Shown here piece by piece: positions 1 through 7,219 of a DNA stretch of 22,383 nt. The position numbers were made by a program, and so were the translations under genes. Within the stretch, counting starts at the first letter, position 1; every line of letters starts with the position of its first letter. This stretch comes from Oscillospiraceae bacterium (lineage in GTDB: Bacteria; Bacillota; Clostridia; UMGS1883), in contig JAFLUQ010000020.1 of the NCBI GenBank assembly GCA_022508735.1, forward strand, positions 1 through 22,383. The letters are read 5' to 3'. The notes under the pieces are model-generated. The model saw nothing but the letters and a program-made list of their open reading frames with translations, had not been told where the DNA came from and did no database searches.

Positions 1-479
1 CCGCTGGACTGAGCGTTTTCCTTCGCCCATGCCACCATACCCTTGGCCGCGTCCACATGGGTCACGTGGGCGCCCTCCTTTGCGCAGGCCACCGTGGCCC
101 CGCCGGTATAGGCGAACAGGTTTAAAATCTTGCCGCCGCCTCTGGCGCGTATCTTCTCACGCATCCAGTCCCAGTTGACGGCCTGCTCAGGGAACAGCCC
201 GGTATGCTTAAAGCCCATGGGCTTGATGTTGAAGGTCAGATCCTTATATTTTATCTCCCACCGCTCGGGGATCCTGTTAGTATAGCTCCATGAGCCGCCG
301 CCGCTGCTGCTGCGGTTATATCTTGCGTCGGCCTTTCGCCATGCATCCGGCGCGCTGCGTTTTTCCCATATGACCTGAGGGTCAGGGCGGCAGAGACGTA
401 CATTCCCCCAACGCTCGAGCTTATCACCCGATGCCGCGTCGATACACTCGTAGTCCTTCCAGCCGTCTGCGATCCACAT
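1..479 (-). CDS. Class I SAM-dependent methyltransferase (RlmI/COG1092-like), 3' part cut by window edge
   Basis: Only the first 159 residues are visible; the gene runs off the left edge. The ATG at 479-477 follows an AGGAAAGGGG ribosome binding site. The protein opens MWIADGWKDYECID and continues with a segment containing RPDPQVIW, then the methyltransferase core: a phenylalanine-rich stretch ending KPMGFKHTGLFPEQ, and SAM-binding motif I NLFAYTGGATVAC followed by HVDAAKGMVAWAKEN. This matches the COG1092 family of 23S rRNA cytosine-C5 methyltransferases related to RlmI, in the shorter clostridial form that starts without the N-terminal PUA RNA-binding domain. The fold and SAM binding are well supported. 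The exact rRNA target is inferred from the family and is uncertain. It has its own promoter at 518-546 and is separated from the upstream yraN by a terminator, so it is an independent unit. Confidence 0.85.
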   Translation of the reverse strand, partial: MWIADGWKDYECIDAASGDKLERWGNVRLCRPDPQVIWEKRSAPDAWRKADARYNRSSSGGGSWSYTNRIPERWEIKYKDLTFNIKPMGFKHTGLFPEQAVNWDWMREKIRARGGGKILNLFAYTGGATVACAKEGAHVTHVDAAKGMVAWAKENAQSS

Positions 480-517
480 ATGAGCCGCCCCTTTCCTATA
501 AATACGATATTTATGTT

Positions 518-546
518 ATTATATCACACTCTTTCCAATTATGCAA
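518..546 (-). promoter_or_regulatory. Sigma-A type promoter of the methyltransferase gene
   Basis: On the minus strand TTGCAT (546-541) and TATAAT (523-518) are separated by exactly 17 bases. It lies about 40 bases upstream of the methyltransferase start codon and just after the yraN terminator. Confidence 0.7.
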
Positions 547-547
547 G

Positions 548-586
548 AAAAAAATAGAATACCGCCGTACAAATTAGGCGGTATTC
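548..586 (-). terminator. Intrinsic terminator after yraN
   Basis: The minus strand forms a perfect 10-bp stem, GAATACCGCC with GGCGGTATTC (586-577 and 566-557), with a 10-base loop, followed by TATTTTTTT. It starts right after the yraN stop codon and ends the rplS-lepB-rbgA-Nudix-rnhB-yraN unit. Confidence 0.88.
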
Positions 587-587
587 A

Positions 588-986
588 TCAGCTCCAGAAC
601 GCATCTTTTATGACTTCTATCCTCGGTTTTTCCATGCCATAAACCTCAACCACGTCAAAGCGCATGAGGGCATTGGTAAGCCCCTTTTTTACGGCGTAAA
701 TTTCAGCAGTACGCACAAGGCGGCTCCGCTTTTCGGCGGTCACGGTCTCAGCCGGAGTGCCGTAGTCCGTGCGGCTCCTCAGCCGCACCTCCACGAAGCA
801 CAGATATTCACCATCCATGGCAATAACGTCTATCTCTCCTATGCGGTGCACGCAAAAGTTCCGTTCAATGATCTTATATCCAAGCTGTTTTAGGCGGCGC
901 ACGGCCAGCTCCTCGCCGAGGTCGCCGATTTCCTTTTTAGATAAACTTTTTAATGAAAAGAGGTCGGTGAGCTTCACAGGCTCCAT
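588..986 (-). CDS. yraN: YraN-family (UPF0102) putative endonuclease-fold protein
   Basis: This 132-residue protein carries the family signature GDLGEELAVRRL, then GEIDVIAMDGEYLCFVEVRLR. That pattern of spaced Glu, Asp and Glu-x-Arg is typical of UPF0102, a small family with a PD-(D/E)xK nuclease-like fold of no settled cellular role. Its usual neighbour is rnhB, as here. The 5' end overlaps the last 50 bases of rnhB. The ATG at 986 has AAGGAG only one base upstream, which is too close to work well. The GTG at 977 (codon 4) sits 10 bases after the same AAGGAG and may be the real start, giving 129 residues. No later start would keep the GEELA motif. Family assignment is firm; biochemical activity is not established by the sequence. 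Confidence 0.88.
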   Translation of the reverse strand: MEPVKLTDLFSLKSLSKKEIGDLGEELAVRRLKQLGYKIIERNFCVHRIGEIDVIAMDGEYLCFVEVRLRSRTDYGTPAETVTAEKRSRLVRTAEIYAVKKGLTNALMRFDVVEVYGMEKPRIEVIKDAFWS

Positions 987-1560
987 ACTCCTTCAGCGCC
1001 TCGATGTGCAGCTTAGTGCCGTAGCCCTTATGCTTGGCAAAGCCGTACTGAGGGTATTTTTCATCAAGCTCCAGCATATAGCGGTCACGGCTGACCTTAG
1101 CCAGAATAGAGGCCGCGGCCACGCTGGCGCTTTTGCTGTCGCCCTTAACGAGAGTCATAAACGGAACCGGGCAGTCGTTAAAAGCATTGCCGTCGATAAT
1201 TGCAAAGTCCGTTTCGAGCTGTTCAATGGCTCGTTTCATGGCTAAAAATGCGGCATTGCGGATATTAAGCGCATCTATCTCAGCCACGCTGGCCCGGGTT
1301 ATGGCGCAGCACAGAGCTTTTTCACGTATTACGTCGAAAAGCTCCTCCCGCCGCTTCTCTGTCAGCTTTTTGCTGTCGTTAAGACCCGGTATTTCAATGC
1401 CTCGCGGCAGCACTACCGCCGCGGCAAACACGTCTCCGGCCAGCGGCCCGCGGCCGGCCTCGTCCGCTCCGCAGACCGCACTGTAGCCCTCGCTATATAA
1501 TTTTTCTTCCTCCTGCCACATGGACAGCAGGCGCTCATGTTCGTCAATTTTATTCTTCAT
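937..1560 (-). CDS. rnhB: Ribonuclease HII
   Basis: The 207-residue protein is a type 2 RNase H that cuts the RNA strand of RNA-DNA hybrids and removes single ribonucleotides from DNA in the cytoplasm. The active-site pattern is complete: DEAGRG (D33, E34), IIDGN (D123), GDSKSASVAAASILAK, then the RD pair at 158-159. The HRPLF segment near the C-terminus matches the family's usual end, so the 50-base overlap with yraN is natural and not a mis-extended frame. The ATG at 1560 follows TGAGGA. It lies a few bases after the Nudix gene stop, inside the rplS-to-yraN unit, as in many Firmicutes where rbgA and rnhB are adjacent. Confidence 0.96.
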   Translation of the reverse strand: MKNKIDEHERLLSMWQEEEKLYSEGYSAVCGADEAGRGPLAGDVFAAAVVLPRGIEIPGLNDSKKLTEKRREELFDVIREKALCCAITRASVAEIDALNIRNAAFLAMKRAIEQLETDFAIIDGNAFNDCPVPFMTLVKGDSKSASVAAASILAKVSRDRYMLELDEKYPQYGFAKHKGYGTKLHIEALKEYGACEAHRPLFIKKFI

Positions 1561-1567
1561 ATGTTCC

Positions 1568-2020
1568 TCATATCACTATGTTCACGGCCTCGCCGTTTTC
1601 CATATAGCATACGTGCTCATTTGACCCGTCTTCAAGAAAAAGCCGAAGCGTATGCTTCATTCCGCTGGCAAGGTGCATACCTAAAAGCTCGTCGAGCTTT
1701 ATCCAACGCATTTCGCCCTCCTCAGAGGAACAAAGCTCGCCCTCGAATTTATTGGTCTTATAGCAAAGCACTATATATCTGCTGTCGTCATCCATCCACT
1801 GCTTTATGCCGCATATTCGAAGGTCAGAAACCGTGAGGCCGGTCTCCTCCTTTACCTCACGGATAACTGAGTCAATGAAGCTCTCGCCCTTTTCAACGTG
1901 CCCGCCGGGGAAGGTCATTCCCGACCACTTTTTGTTGACGCGGTCCTGCACAAGGACGTTTCCCTTGCTGTCATATATCATGCACATATTTGTGAGCGTA
2001 ACAGTTTCTTTTCGTTCCAT
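1568..2020 (-). CDS. Nudix hydrolase (8-oxo-dGTPase-like)
   Basis: The 150-residue protein has a perfect Nudix box at residues 40-62: G-x5-E-x7-RE-V-K-EE-T-GL, beginning GHVEKGE and ending REVKEETGL. Nudix enzymes hydrolyse a nucleoside diphosphate linked to another group, using Mg2+ held by the box glutamates. The FPGGHVEKGE context and the short single-domain length resemble 8-oxo-dGTP diphosphatases of the MutT type, but substrates in this superfamily cannot be read from sequence, so no symbol is given. ATG at 2020 has AGGAG six bases upstream. The gene starts 9 bases after the rbgA stop and is followed closely by rnhB. A nucleotide-pool cleaning role would suit the neighbouring RNase HII, which is inference. 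Confidence 0.9.
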   Translation of the reverse strand: MERKETVTLTNMCMIYDSKGNVLVQDRVNKKWSGMTFPGGHVEKGESFIDSVIREVKEETGLTVSDLRICGIKQWMDDDSRYIVLCYKTNKFEGELCSSEEGEMRWIKLDELLGMHLASGMKHTLRLFLEDGSNEHVCYMENGEAVNIVI

Positions 2021-2029
2021 ACTATACTC

Positions 2030-2875
2030 CTACGCCAGCTCCACCGTAATGCGACCGAGCTTTGCACTGCGGAACTCGTCCAGCACCACATTGGCTCCGC
2101 GGAGCAGGTCTATCTCTCCTCCGCGAACTATAAAGCCGCGGCGGCGGCATATTGCCTCCAGCACAGATAGGCCGTTCATATCCTCAGTAAGGTCCACCTT
2201 ATACCGCTCAGTGAGAGCCGAGGGATAGTTTTCCTTCAAAAAGGCGCAGAGCTCACAGGCCAGCTCCTCAACGTCCAGCACATCGTCCTTGATCGCGCCG
2301 GTGAAGGCTAAGCGCAGCGCGGCCTCCTTATCATCGAACTTGGGCCAGAGAATACCTGGAGTGTCCAGCAGCAAATCGCCGTTTTTGAGGGTTATCCACT
2401 GCTTGCCGCGGGTAACGCCGGGGCGGTCGCCCACCTTGGCGGCGGCCTTGCCGTTCAGCTTGTTGATGAACGAGCTTTTACCCACGTTCGGAATTCCGCA
2501 GACCATGATGCGAAGGGGCTTGTTTACCAGGCCCCTTGCTTTATCCTTTTCAATTTTATCGGCCATAAGCTTTGCCGCCAGCTCGGTTATCCGGTTCACG
2601 CCCCGCCCGTCGGTTGACGTGGTGCAGACTGAGAGCAGTCCCTGCTCAGAAAAGCGGCGCTGCCACTTTTCTGTCTGAACAGGGTCGGCCAGATCGCATT
2701 TATTGATTATTATGAAGCTTTTTTTATTTCCTAAAAGCTTGGGCAGCTCGGGATTTCGGCTGCTTTGGGGGCAGCGGGCATCCACGATCTCGGCCACGCA
2801 GTCGCAGAGACGGATATTTTCCGCTATCATGCGGCGAGTTTTGGCCATATGCCCGGGGAACCACTGTATATCCAC
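2030..2875 (-). CDS. rbgA: Ribosome biogenesis GTPase RbgA (YlqF)
   Basis: This 281-residue protein has the circularly permuted GTPase order that marks the YlqF/YawG group: G4 NKCD (58-61) comes before G1 GIPNVGKSS (127-135) and G3 DTPG (171-174). The N-terminus, DIQWFPGHMAK, is the RbgA signature. In Bacillus this protein drives late assembly of the 50S subunit. The start is GTG at 2875, directly abutting the lepB TAA stop with no gap, so translation is probably coupled; a GGGGTGG stretch in the end of lepB can serve as ribosome binding site. Position downstream of rplS (ribosomal protein L19) and lepB and upstream of rnhB is the usual Firmicutes order, which supports the call. Confidence 0.95.
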   Translation of the reverse strand: MDIQWFPGHMAKTRRMIAENIRLCDCVAEIVDARCPQSSRNPELPKLLGNKKSFIIINKCDLADPVQTEKWQRRFSEQGLLSVCTTSTDGRGVNRITELAAKLMADKIEKDKARGLVNKPLRIMVCGIPNVGKSSFINKLNGKAAAKVGDRPGVTRGKQWITLKNGDLLLDTPGILWPKFDDKEAALRLAFTGAIKDDVLDVEELACELCAFLKENYPSALTERYKVDLTEDMNGLSVLEAICRRRGFIVRGGEIDLLRGANVVLDEFRSAKLGRITVELA

Positions 2876-3514
2876 TTAATCCACCCCGCCGAAAGAAGTA
2901 AAGGGCCAGAAGCGGAGCACCGCTGTGCCCACAACATCATCCTCATCCACGGGGCCTATATAGCGGCTGTCGCGGCTGTTGTTGCGGTTGTCGCCCATGA
3001 GGAAGATCTGGCCTTCGGGAATGTCGATCGACCTGATAGTTGAGGTATCAGCCGGAGGATTCATATTCTCGGGCAGATAGGGCTCATCAAGCTTCACTCC
3101 GTCAACATATACGGAATTGGTGCTGTAGTCGATCTCAACATGCTGACCGCCAACGGCAATAACGCGCTTCACCCAGTAGATGCGGTCAAGGAGACTTTTG
3201 CCCTGATTTTCGGGGATATTGGGTTCAAATATAACTATATCGCCTTGCTTGGGTTCATAGCCCAAACGCCACACTATGAGACGGTCGTTATTTGCAAGTG
3301 TGTGATCCATTGAGCTTCCGTCAACGCGCACCACCGTAAACACAAAGCTGCGTATAACAAGGGCCACAAGCACGGCCACAACAATGGCCTCGCACCACTC
3401 AAGTATCTCACGGCCGAGGGACTTTTTCTTTTTTCCGCCCTCATTTTCCTCACTCTCTGTGGCACCGGCCACTGCCTCATTTTCAAGCTCGTTTATCTCT
3501 TTATTTTCGTCCAT
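2876..3514 (-). CDS. lepB: Signal peptidase I
   Basis: The protein is a membrane-anchored type I signal peptidase that cleaves signal peptides of exported proteins. From the chosen start it has 212 residues: a charged cytoplasmic N-terminus with a KKKK stretch, one membrane segment at about 40-62, catalytic serine S68 in GSSMDHTL, catalytic lysine K116 in WVKRVIA, and the conserved MGDNRNNSRDSR block. The start at 3514 is preferred because AAGGGAG lies upstream at good distance. A longer reading to 3580 adds 22 residues with no ribosome site and would run into the upstream hairpin region. The C-terminus abuts the rbgA start codon. Expression probably comes from the rplS promoter, reduced by the hairpin at 3561-3585. 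Confidence 0.95.
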   Translation of the reverse strand: MDENKEINELENEAVAGATESEENEGGKKKKSLGREILEWCEAIVVAVLVALVIRSFVFTVVRVDGSSMDHTLANNDRLIVWRLGYEPKQGDIVIFEPNIPENQGKSLLDRIYWVKRVIAVGGQHVEIDYSTNSVYVDGVKLDEPYLPENMNPPADTSTIRSIDIPEGQIFLMGDNRNNSRDSRYIGPVDEDDVVGTAVLRFWPFTSFGGVD

Positions 3515-3560
3515 AGAAAATCTTCTCCCTTCACAATTTATTAATATATGGTTAGCAATA

Positions 3561-3585
3561 AAGGGCTGCCCGGCGGACAACCCTT
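3561..3585 (-). terminator. Hairpin between rplS and lepB, probable partial terminator or processing site
   Basis: The minus strand forms an 11-bp stem, AAGGGTTGTCC with GGGCAGCCCTT (two G-U pairs), and a GCC loop. Only three U residues follow directly (UUUAUUG), so it would be a weak terminator in the direction of the genes. Read on the plus strand the tail is stronger (TTTTTCGCTTTTT), but no plus-strand gene needs it. It may let the abundant L19 message exceed that of lepB and rbgA. Confidence 0.5.
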
Positions 3586-3594
3586 TTTCGCTTT

Positions 3595-3936
3595 TTAAAG
3601 TTTTTCAGTAACCTTTGCGGCCTTGCCGACTCTGCCGCGGAGATAGTACAGCTTAGCCCTTCTGACCTTACCGTGACGAACAACCTCAATACGGTCGATG
3701 CTGGGAGAGTTAACGGGGAAGGTTCTTTCCACGCCTACGCCGTAGGATATACGGCGAACGGTGAAGGTCTCCTGAATGCCGCCGTGCTTCTTGCTGATGA
3801 CAGTGCCCTCAAACATCTGCACGCGCTCCTTGTTGCCCTCCTTGATCTTCACATACAGCTTGATAGTGTCGCCGATCTGAAGCTTGGGGAGGTCGGTTCT
3901 GATCTGCTCCTGAGTAATCGCCTTTAAAACGTCCAC
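3595..3936 (-). CDS. rplS: 50S ribosomal protein L19
   Basis: The 113-residue protein matches bacterial L19 along its length, with blocks GDTIKLYVKIKEGNKERVQ, FEGTVISKKHGG, ETFTVRRISYGVGVER and the end block KLYYLRGRVGKAAK. L19 sits at the 30S-50S interface. The start is a GTG at 3936, eight bases after AGGAG. It is the first gene of a unit running through lepB, rbgA, Nudix, rnhB and yraN. The gene is preceded by a near-consensus promoter and a leader of about 80 bases that can fold back on its own ribosome binding site (see the entry for 3937-4018), which fits autogenous control as described for L19 in Bacillus. Confidence 0.97.
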   Translation of the reverse strand: MDVLKAITQEQIRTDLPKLQIGDTIKLYVKIKEGNKERVQMFEGTVISKKHGGIQETFTVRRISYGVGVERTFPVNSPSIDRIEVVRHGKVRRAKLYYLRGRVGKAAKVTEKL

Positions 3937-4018
3937 TCAAATCGCTCCTTTCATTATACCCGCAAATGCGGTAAATATATGAGCGTTCTTACGAAAGTTG
4001 CAGCGGACCGCCCATCTT
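3937..4018 (-). promoter_or_regulatory. rplS 5' leader, candidate L19 autoregulatory leader
   Basis: The predicted transcript from 4018 to the GTG at 3936 carries CGCTC at 3985-3981, which can pair with GAGCG at 3947-3943 inside the ribosome binding site. Between them is a small CCGC-ATTT-GCGG hairpin, just upstream of AAAGGAG. An L19 leader RNA family is known from low-GC Gram-positive bacteria. The position and the site-masking pairing agree, but I have not matched the family consensus base by base. Confidence 0.4.
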
Positions 4019-4024
4019 TTTGAG

Positions 4025-4053
4025 ATTATACCACAAGTTTTCATTAATTGCAA
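4025..4053 (-). promoter_or_regulatory. Promoter of the rplS-lepB-rbgA-rnhB unit
   Basis: TTGCAA (4053-4048) and a perfect TATAAT (4030-4025) lie 17 bases apart on the minus strand. The predicted start is an A near 4018. The site lies just after the stop codon of the upstream lipoprotein gene. Confidence 0.75.
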
Positions 4054-4069
4054 GAGTTTTTTTCAATAT

Positions 4070-4891
4070 TTATTCAATTTTTTTATCGTCATCTCCGGCG
4101 GGAGTCTTACGCTTTTTTATAGCTATCACTACAGCTATGATCAGCAGCAGCACTATGAGCGCAATAACGCCGATAAGAGTGCCCACGCGGCTGCCCGCAC
4201 CGACGGAGCTTTCCGGCTGTGATTCATCATCTGCGGGCACATTCTCGCCCGCTTCATCGTTACCGACCGCGGCAGCGGCTTCTGGCATGGGCGCAGATGT
4301 GAGGCTCACCGCGATGGTGTCGCCGGCAGTGCCTATCCAGCTGTAGACCGGGGCCTCGGTATCCGCGTTTCCGCCGCCCTCTTCAGCGGCCTCGGGCAGC
4401 ACAAAGGTCAGGCTGCCGCCGAAGGAGGTGTTCATACCCTCACCCTGGCTCACAAGCTCAGTGGCGTCAAAGGACGCGGCGTCAAGCGTGCCGTCAAGCT
4501 TAAGTTTATTGTCCTCGTATCTTAGCCAGAGCTTGCCTCCTTCCTGTTTTCGGGAAAAGCCAGGCACCATGCCTATACCACGCCATGAGTCCTCGTTAAC
4601 GAGGTCATTCAAATCGGCAAAGTCGCGCTCAACGGTTATCGTCACGTACTCCTCTGTCTCACCTTCGATGTATGGAACATTGTTTTGATCAAGGGTATCA
4701 GTTATCAGAGCCTTCACCTGATCCTGCACTTCGGCATTACCCATAAGAGCCTTTTCAATGCCGTAGGTCACATTTGCATGGAAGCTGCCGTCCTTGTTGA
4801 CGGTTATGGTAACATCATTGCGGCCGCAGCCGGCAAGGATAAGAAGACCGATAACAACAGCCAATATACTGATAAATTTTAAATTCTTCAT
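4070..4891 (-). CDS. Lipoprotein with C-terminal membrane anchor (LppM/DUF3153-like), function unknown
   Basis: From ATG 4891 the product has 273 residues. A lipoprotein signal peptide ends in the lipobox L-A-G-C with the modified cysteine at C22. The next stretch, DVTITVNKDGSFHANVTYG, resembles the start of the LppM-like lipoprotein domain (repeated beta strands with a T-x-T-V-x-x-D-G pattern), a resemblance I judge by eye only. A Pro/Glu/Asp-rich linker is followed by a second membrane segment (about 243-263) and a charged KKRK tail. An outside domain held by lipid and helix is therefore likely. AGGTG sits six bases before the chosen ATG; an upstream in-frame GTG three codons earlier overlaps that site and was rejected. 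It is the last gene after tex and a small membrane protein; no function can be assigned. Confidence 0.8.
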   Translation of the reverse strand: MKNLKFISILAVVIGLLILAGCGRNDVTITVNKDGSFHANVTYGIEKALMGNAEVQDQVKALITDTLDQNNVPYIEGETEEYVTITVERDFADLNDLVNEDSWRGIGMVPGFSRKQEGGKLWLRYEDNKLKLDGTLDAASFDATELVSQGEGMNTSFGGSLTFVLPEAAEEGGGNADTEAPVYSWIGTAGDTIAVSLTSAPMPEAAAAVGNDEAGENVPADDESQPESSVGAGSRVGTLIGVIALIVLLLIIAVVIAIKKRKTPAGDDDKKIE

Positions 4892-4900
4892 ATAAATCAC

Positions 4901-5041
4901 CTATCCTATGAACATAGCCTCTCCGTCATAATCCTCAATCAGGGTCATTTTTTCGGCCTGCTTTTTAAACACGACCGCAGCCCCGGCCAGAGCCGCAAGC
5001 GCCGCGGCTGCAATCAGAATAAGTTTTATCACGTTTTTCAT
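4901..5041 (-). CDS. 46-residue single-pass membrane protein, unknown
   Basis: This small reading frame has ATG at 5041 with AAGGAG eight bases upstream, placed across the end of tex (the tex stop TGA lies between the ribosome site and the start). The protein starts MKNVIKLILI, continues with an Ala/Leu/Val-rich membrane helix to about residue 25, then a basic KKQAEK patch and an acidic end containing EDYDGEAMFIG. Its TAG stop is nine bases before the start of the lipoprotein gene, so tex, this gene and the lipoprotein look like one transcript with tight spacing. I do not recognise a family. The strong ribosome site, good start and codon use like its neighbours support a real gene; it would be missed by annotation with a length cut-off. 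Confidence 0.72.
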   Translation of the reverse strand: MKNVIKLILIAAAALAALAGAAVVFKKQAEKMTLIEDYDGEAMFIG

Positions 5042-5046
5042 TTATG

Positions 5047-7203
5047 TCACTCCTTGTTTATCGCCTCTTTAATGGAAAGCGAAATTCTCTTTGTCTTGGG
5101 ATCAACGGAAAGCACCTTGACCTTCACCACATCGCCCACGCTGAGCACCTCGGTCGGATGCTTGATATACCGGTTGGCTATCTGAGAGATATGCACAAGG
5201 CCGTCCTGGTGAACGCCGATATCCACAAACGCGCCAAAGTCTATAACGTTGCGCACGGTGCCGTCCATTATCTGCCCGGGTCGCAGATCCTCCAGCGACA
5301 AACAGCCGCTCCGAAGCAGCGGCTTCGGAAGCTCGTCTCGCGGATCGCGGCCCGGTCTCTGAAGAGAGTCGATTATATCATTCAGTGTCGGCTCGCCTAT
5401 ACCGAGCTTTTCAGCCAGTTCCGCCTTGTTCATGGCTCCGATGCGGGCCGCAAGCCCCGGGAAAACGCCCTTTTTGCGCTCCTCTTCTCCGTAGCCGCAT
5501 AGGGAGATCAGCTCCTTGGCGGCGGCATAGCTCTCCGGGTGGACAGAGGTATTGTCAAGAAATTCCTTGCCGCCCGATATACGCATAAAGCCCGCGCTCT
5601 GCTCAAAGGCCTTATTGCCCAGCTTTGCGACTTTAAGGAGCTGCTTGCGGCTGGTAAAGCGGCCGTTCTGCTCGCGGTATTCCACAATATTTTTCGCCAC
5701 AGTACCGTTTATTCCGGAAACATAGCCTAATAGCGGTGCGGAGGCGGTATTAAGATCCACGCCCACGCTGTTAACGCAGTCCTCAACAACTCCGCCGAGA
5801 GCGCCGCTCAGCTGTTTTTGATTGCAATCGTGCTGATACTGACCAACGCCGATAGACTTTGGGTCGATCTTTACAAGCTCGGCCAGCGGGTCCTGAAGTC
5901 TGCGGGCTATAGACACTGCGCTGCGAAGCGACACGTCATAGTCCGGGAATTCCTCGGCAGCCAGCTTGCTGGCGCTGTATACCGACGCTCCGGCCTCGCT
6001 GACTACCATATACTGTACCTTCCGGGGCAGCTCGGATATCAGCTCGGAAACGAAGCTCTCACTCTCACCGGTAGCTGTGCCGTTGCCTATAGAAACAAGG
6101 GTCACCCCGTGCTTTTCAATAAGGCGGGTGAGCTGGGCCTTTGCCCGGGCCTTATCGTGATGCTCCAGCGTGAAGTAGCCCACGCCGGTCTCAAGCACCT
6201 TGCCGGTCTCGTCCACCACTGCCAGCTTGCAGCCTGTGCGGTAGCCGGGGTCTACGCCAAGCACCACATGCCCCTTGACAGGAGGGGTAAGAAGAAGATT
6301 TTTGAGATTTATTCCAAACAGAGAGATGGCGCCGGTCTCGGCCCTCTCGGTGAGAATGCCTCTTATTTCGTTTTCTATGGATGGGGCTATGAGCCGCTTA
6401 TATGCGTCCTCATAGCTTTCGGTCACAAGCGAATGAAGCGTGCCGTTCTTTTTTAGCAGCTTACGCCCCAGATAGGAATGGATAAGCTCGGGCTCCACCT
6501 CGATCTTTACCGACAGCGCGCCCTCCTTTTCGCCGCGGTTCATGGCGAGGATACGGTGGTCGGCCACACGGTTCACGGGCTCTGCAAACTCAAAGTACAT
6601 CTGATAAGTTGGGTTTTCTTCCTTGCCCTGAGCGCTCCTGATAGTACCGTCGCGGTATGTCAGGCGGCGGATCTCTTTGCGGAAGTCGGCATTGTCGCTG
6701 ACATCCTCGGCAATTATATCCTTGGCTCCGTCAATTGCCTCCTGCGCGTTCGTCACGCCCTTTTCTTCATCTATATATTTCTCCGCCTCTTTTGTTATAT
6801 CGCCCTGAAACTCTTGCCCGAATATCAGCTCGGCCAGCGGAGCAAGGCCCTTCTCACGGGCGATAGAAGCCCTCGTTCTGCGCTTGGGGCGGTATGGGCG
6901 GTATATGTCCTCCAGCTCGGTCATGGTCTTGGCCGCGTTTATCTTTTCGGTCAGCTCATCGGTGAGCTTTCCCTGTTCGTCGATAAGGCGGCTGACCTCG
7001 GCCCGGCGCTCCTCAATGGCGCGCAAAGCCTCCAGCCTCTCGGCGAACTGCCGGATGCGCTGGTCGTCCATCTCTCCGTGAAGCTCCTTGCGGTATCGGG
7101 CGATAAACGGAATTGTATTGCCCTCATCAAGCAGCTTAACTATGTTTTCGCCGTAGTCCAAACGCACGTCCAGCTCGGCGCAAAGTGTTTTTAAAATATC
7201 CAT
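5047..7203 (-). CDS. tex: Tex-family S1 RNA-binding protein
   Basis: The 718-residue protein has the full Tex layout: N-terminal helical domain (IPFIARYRKE motif near residue 32), a YqgF/RuvX-like fold starting VLGVDPGYRTGCKLAVVD, a helix-hairpin-helix section including LNTASAPLLGYVSGI and GRFTSRKQLLKV, and a C-terminal S1 domain (GQIMDGTVRNVIDFGAFVDI to SLSIKEA). Tex is a cytoplasmic nucleic-acid binding protein, related to eukaryotic Spt6, that affects transcription and tolerance to stress or toxins in some bacteria; its exact role is unsettled. ATG 7203 follows AAGGTG. The gene starts 16 bases after mgsA and is followed five bases after its stop by a small membrane protein gene. Length is normal for the family. 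Confidence 0.96.
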   Translation of the reverse strand: MDILKTLCAELDVRLDYGENIVKLLDEGNTIPFIARYRKELHGEMDDQRIRQFAERLEALRAIEERRAEVSRLIDEQGKLTDELTEKINAAKTMTELEDIYRPYRPKRRTRASIAREKGLAPLAELIFGQEFQGDITKEAEKYIDEEKGVTNAQEAIDGAKDIIAEDVSDNADFRKEIRRLTYRDGTIRSAQGKEENPTYQMYFEFAEPVNRVADHRILAMNRGEKEGALSVKIEVEPELIHSYLGRKLLKKNGTLHSLVTESYEDAYKRLIAPSIENEIRGILTERAETGAISLFGINLKNLLLTPPVKGHVVLGVDPGYRTGCKLAVVDETGKVLETGVGYFTLEHHDKARAKAQLTRLIEKHGVTLVSIGNGTATGESESFVSELISELPRKVQYMVVSEAGASVYSASKLAAEEFPDYDVSLRSAVSIARRLQDPLAELVKIDPKSIGVGQYQHDCNQKQLSGALGGVVEDCVNSVGVDLNTASAPLLGYVSGINGTVAKNIVEYREQNGRFTSRKQLLKVAKLGNKAFEQSAGFMRISGGKEFLDNTSVHPESYAAAKELISLCGYGEEERKKGVFPGLAARIGAMNKAELAEKLGIGEPTLNDIIDSLQRPGRDPRDELPKPLLRSGCLSLEDLRPGQIMDGTVRNVIDFGAFVDIGVHQDGLVHISQIANRYIKHPTEVLSVGDVVKVKVLSVDPKTKRISLSIKEAINKE

Positions 7204-7219
7204 GTGTTCACCTTAATTT

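Noticed and set aside
3515..3580. Longer lepB start giving 22 extra residues
   Set aside because: No ribosome site precedes it, and the extra sequence overlaps the hairpin and is not typical for the family.
3953..3958. A second TATAAT on the minus strand just before the rplS start
   Set aside because: The hexamer 17 bases upstream does not resemble TTGACA, and a start here would remove most of the ribosome site. The promoter at 4025-4053 is much better.
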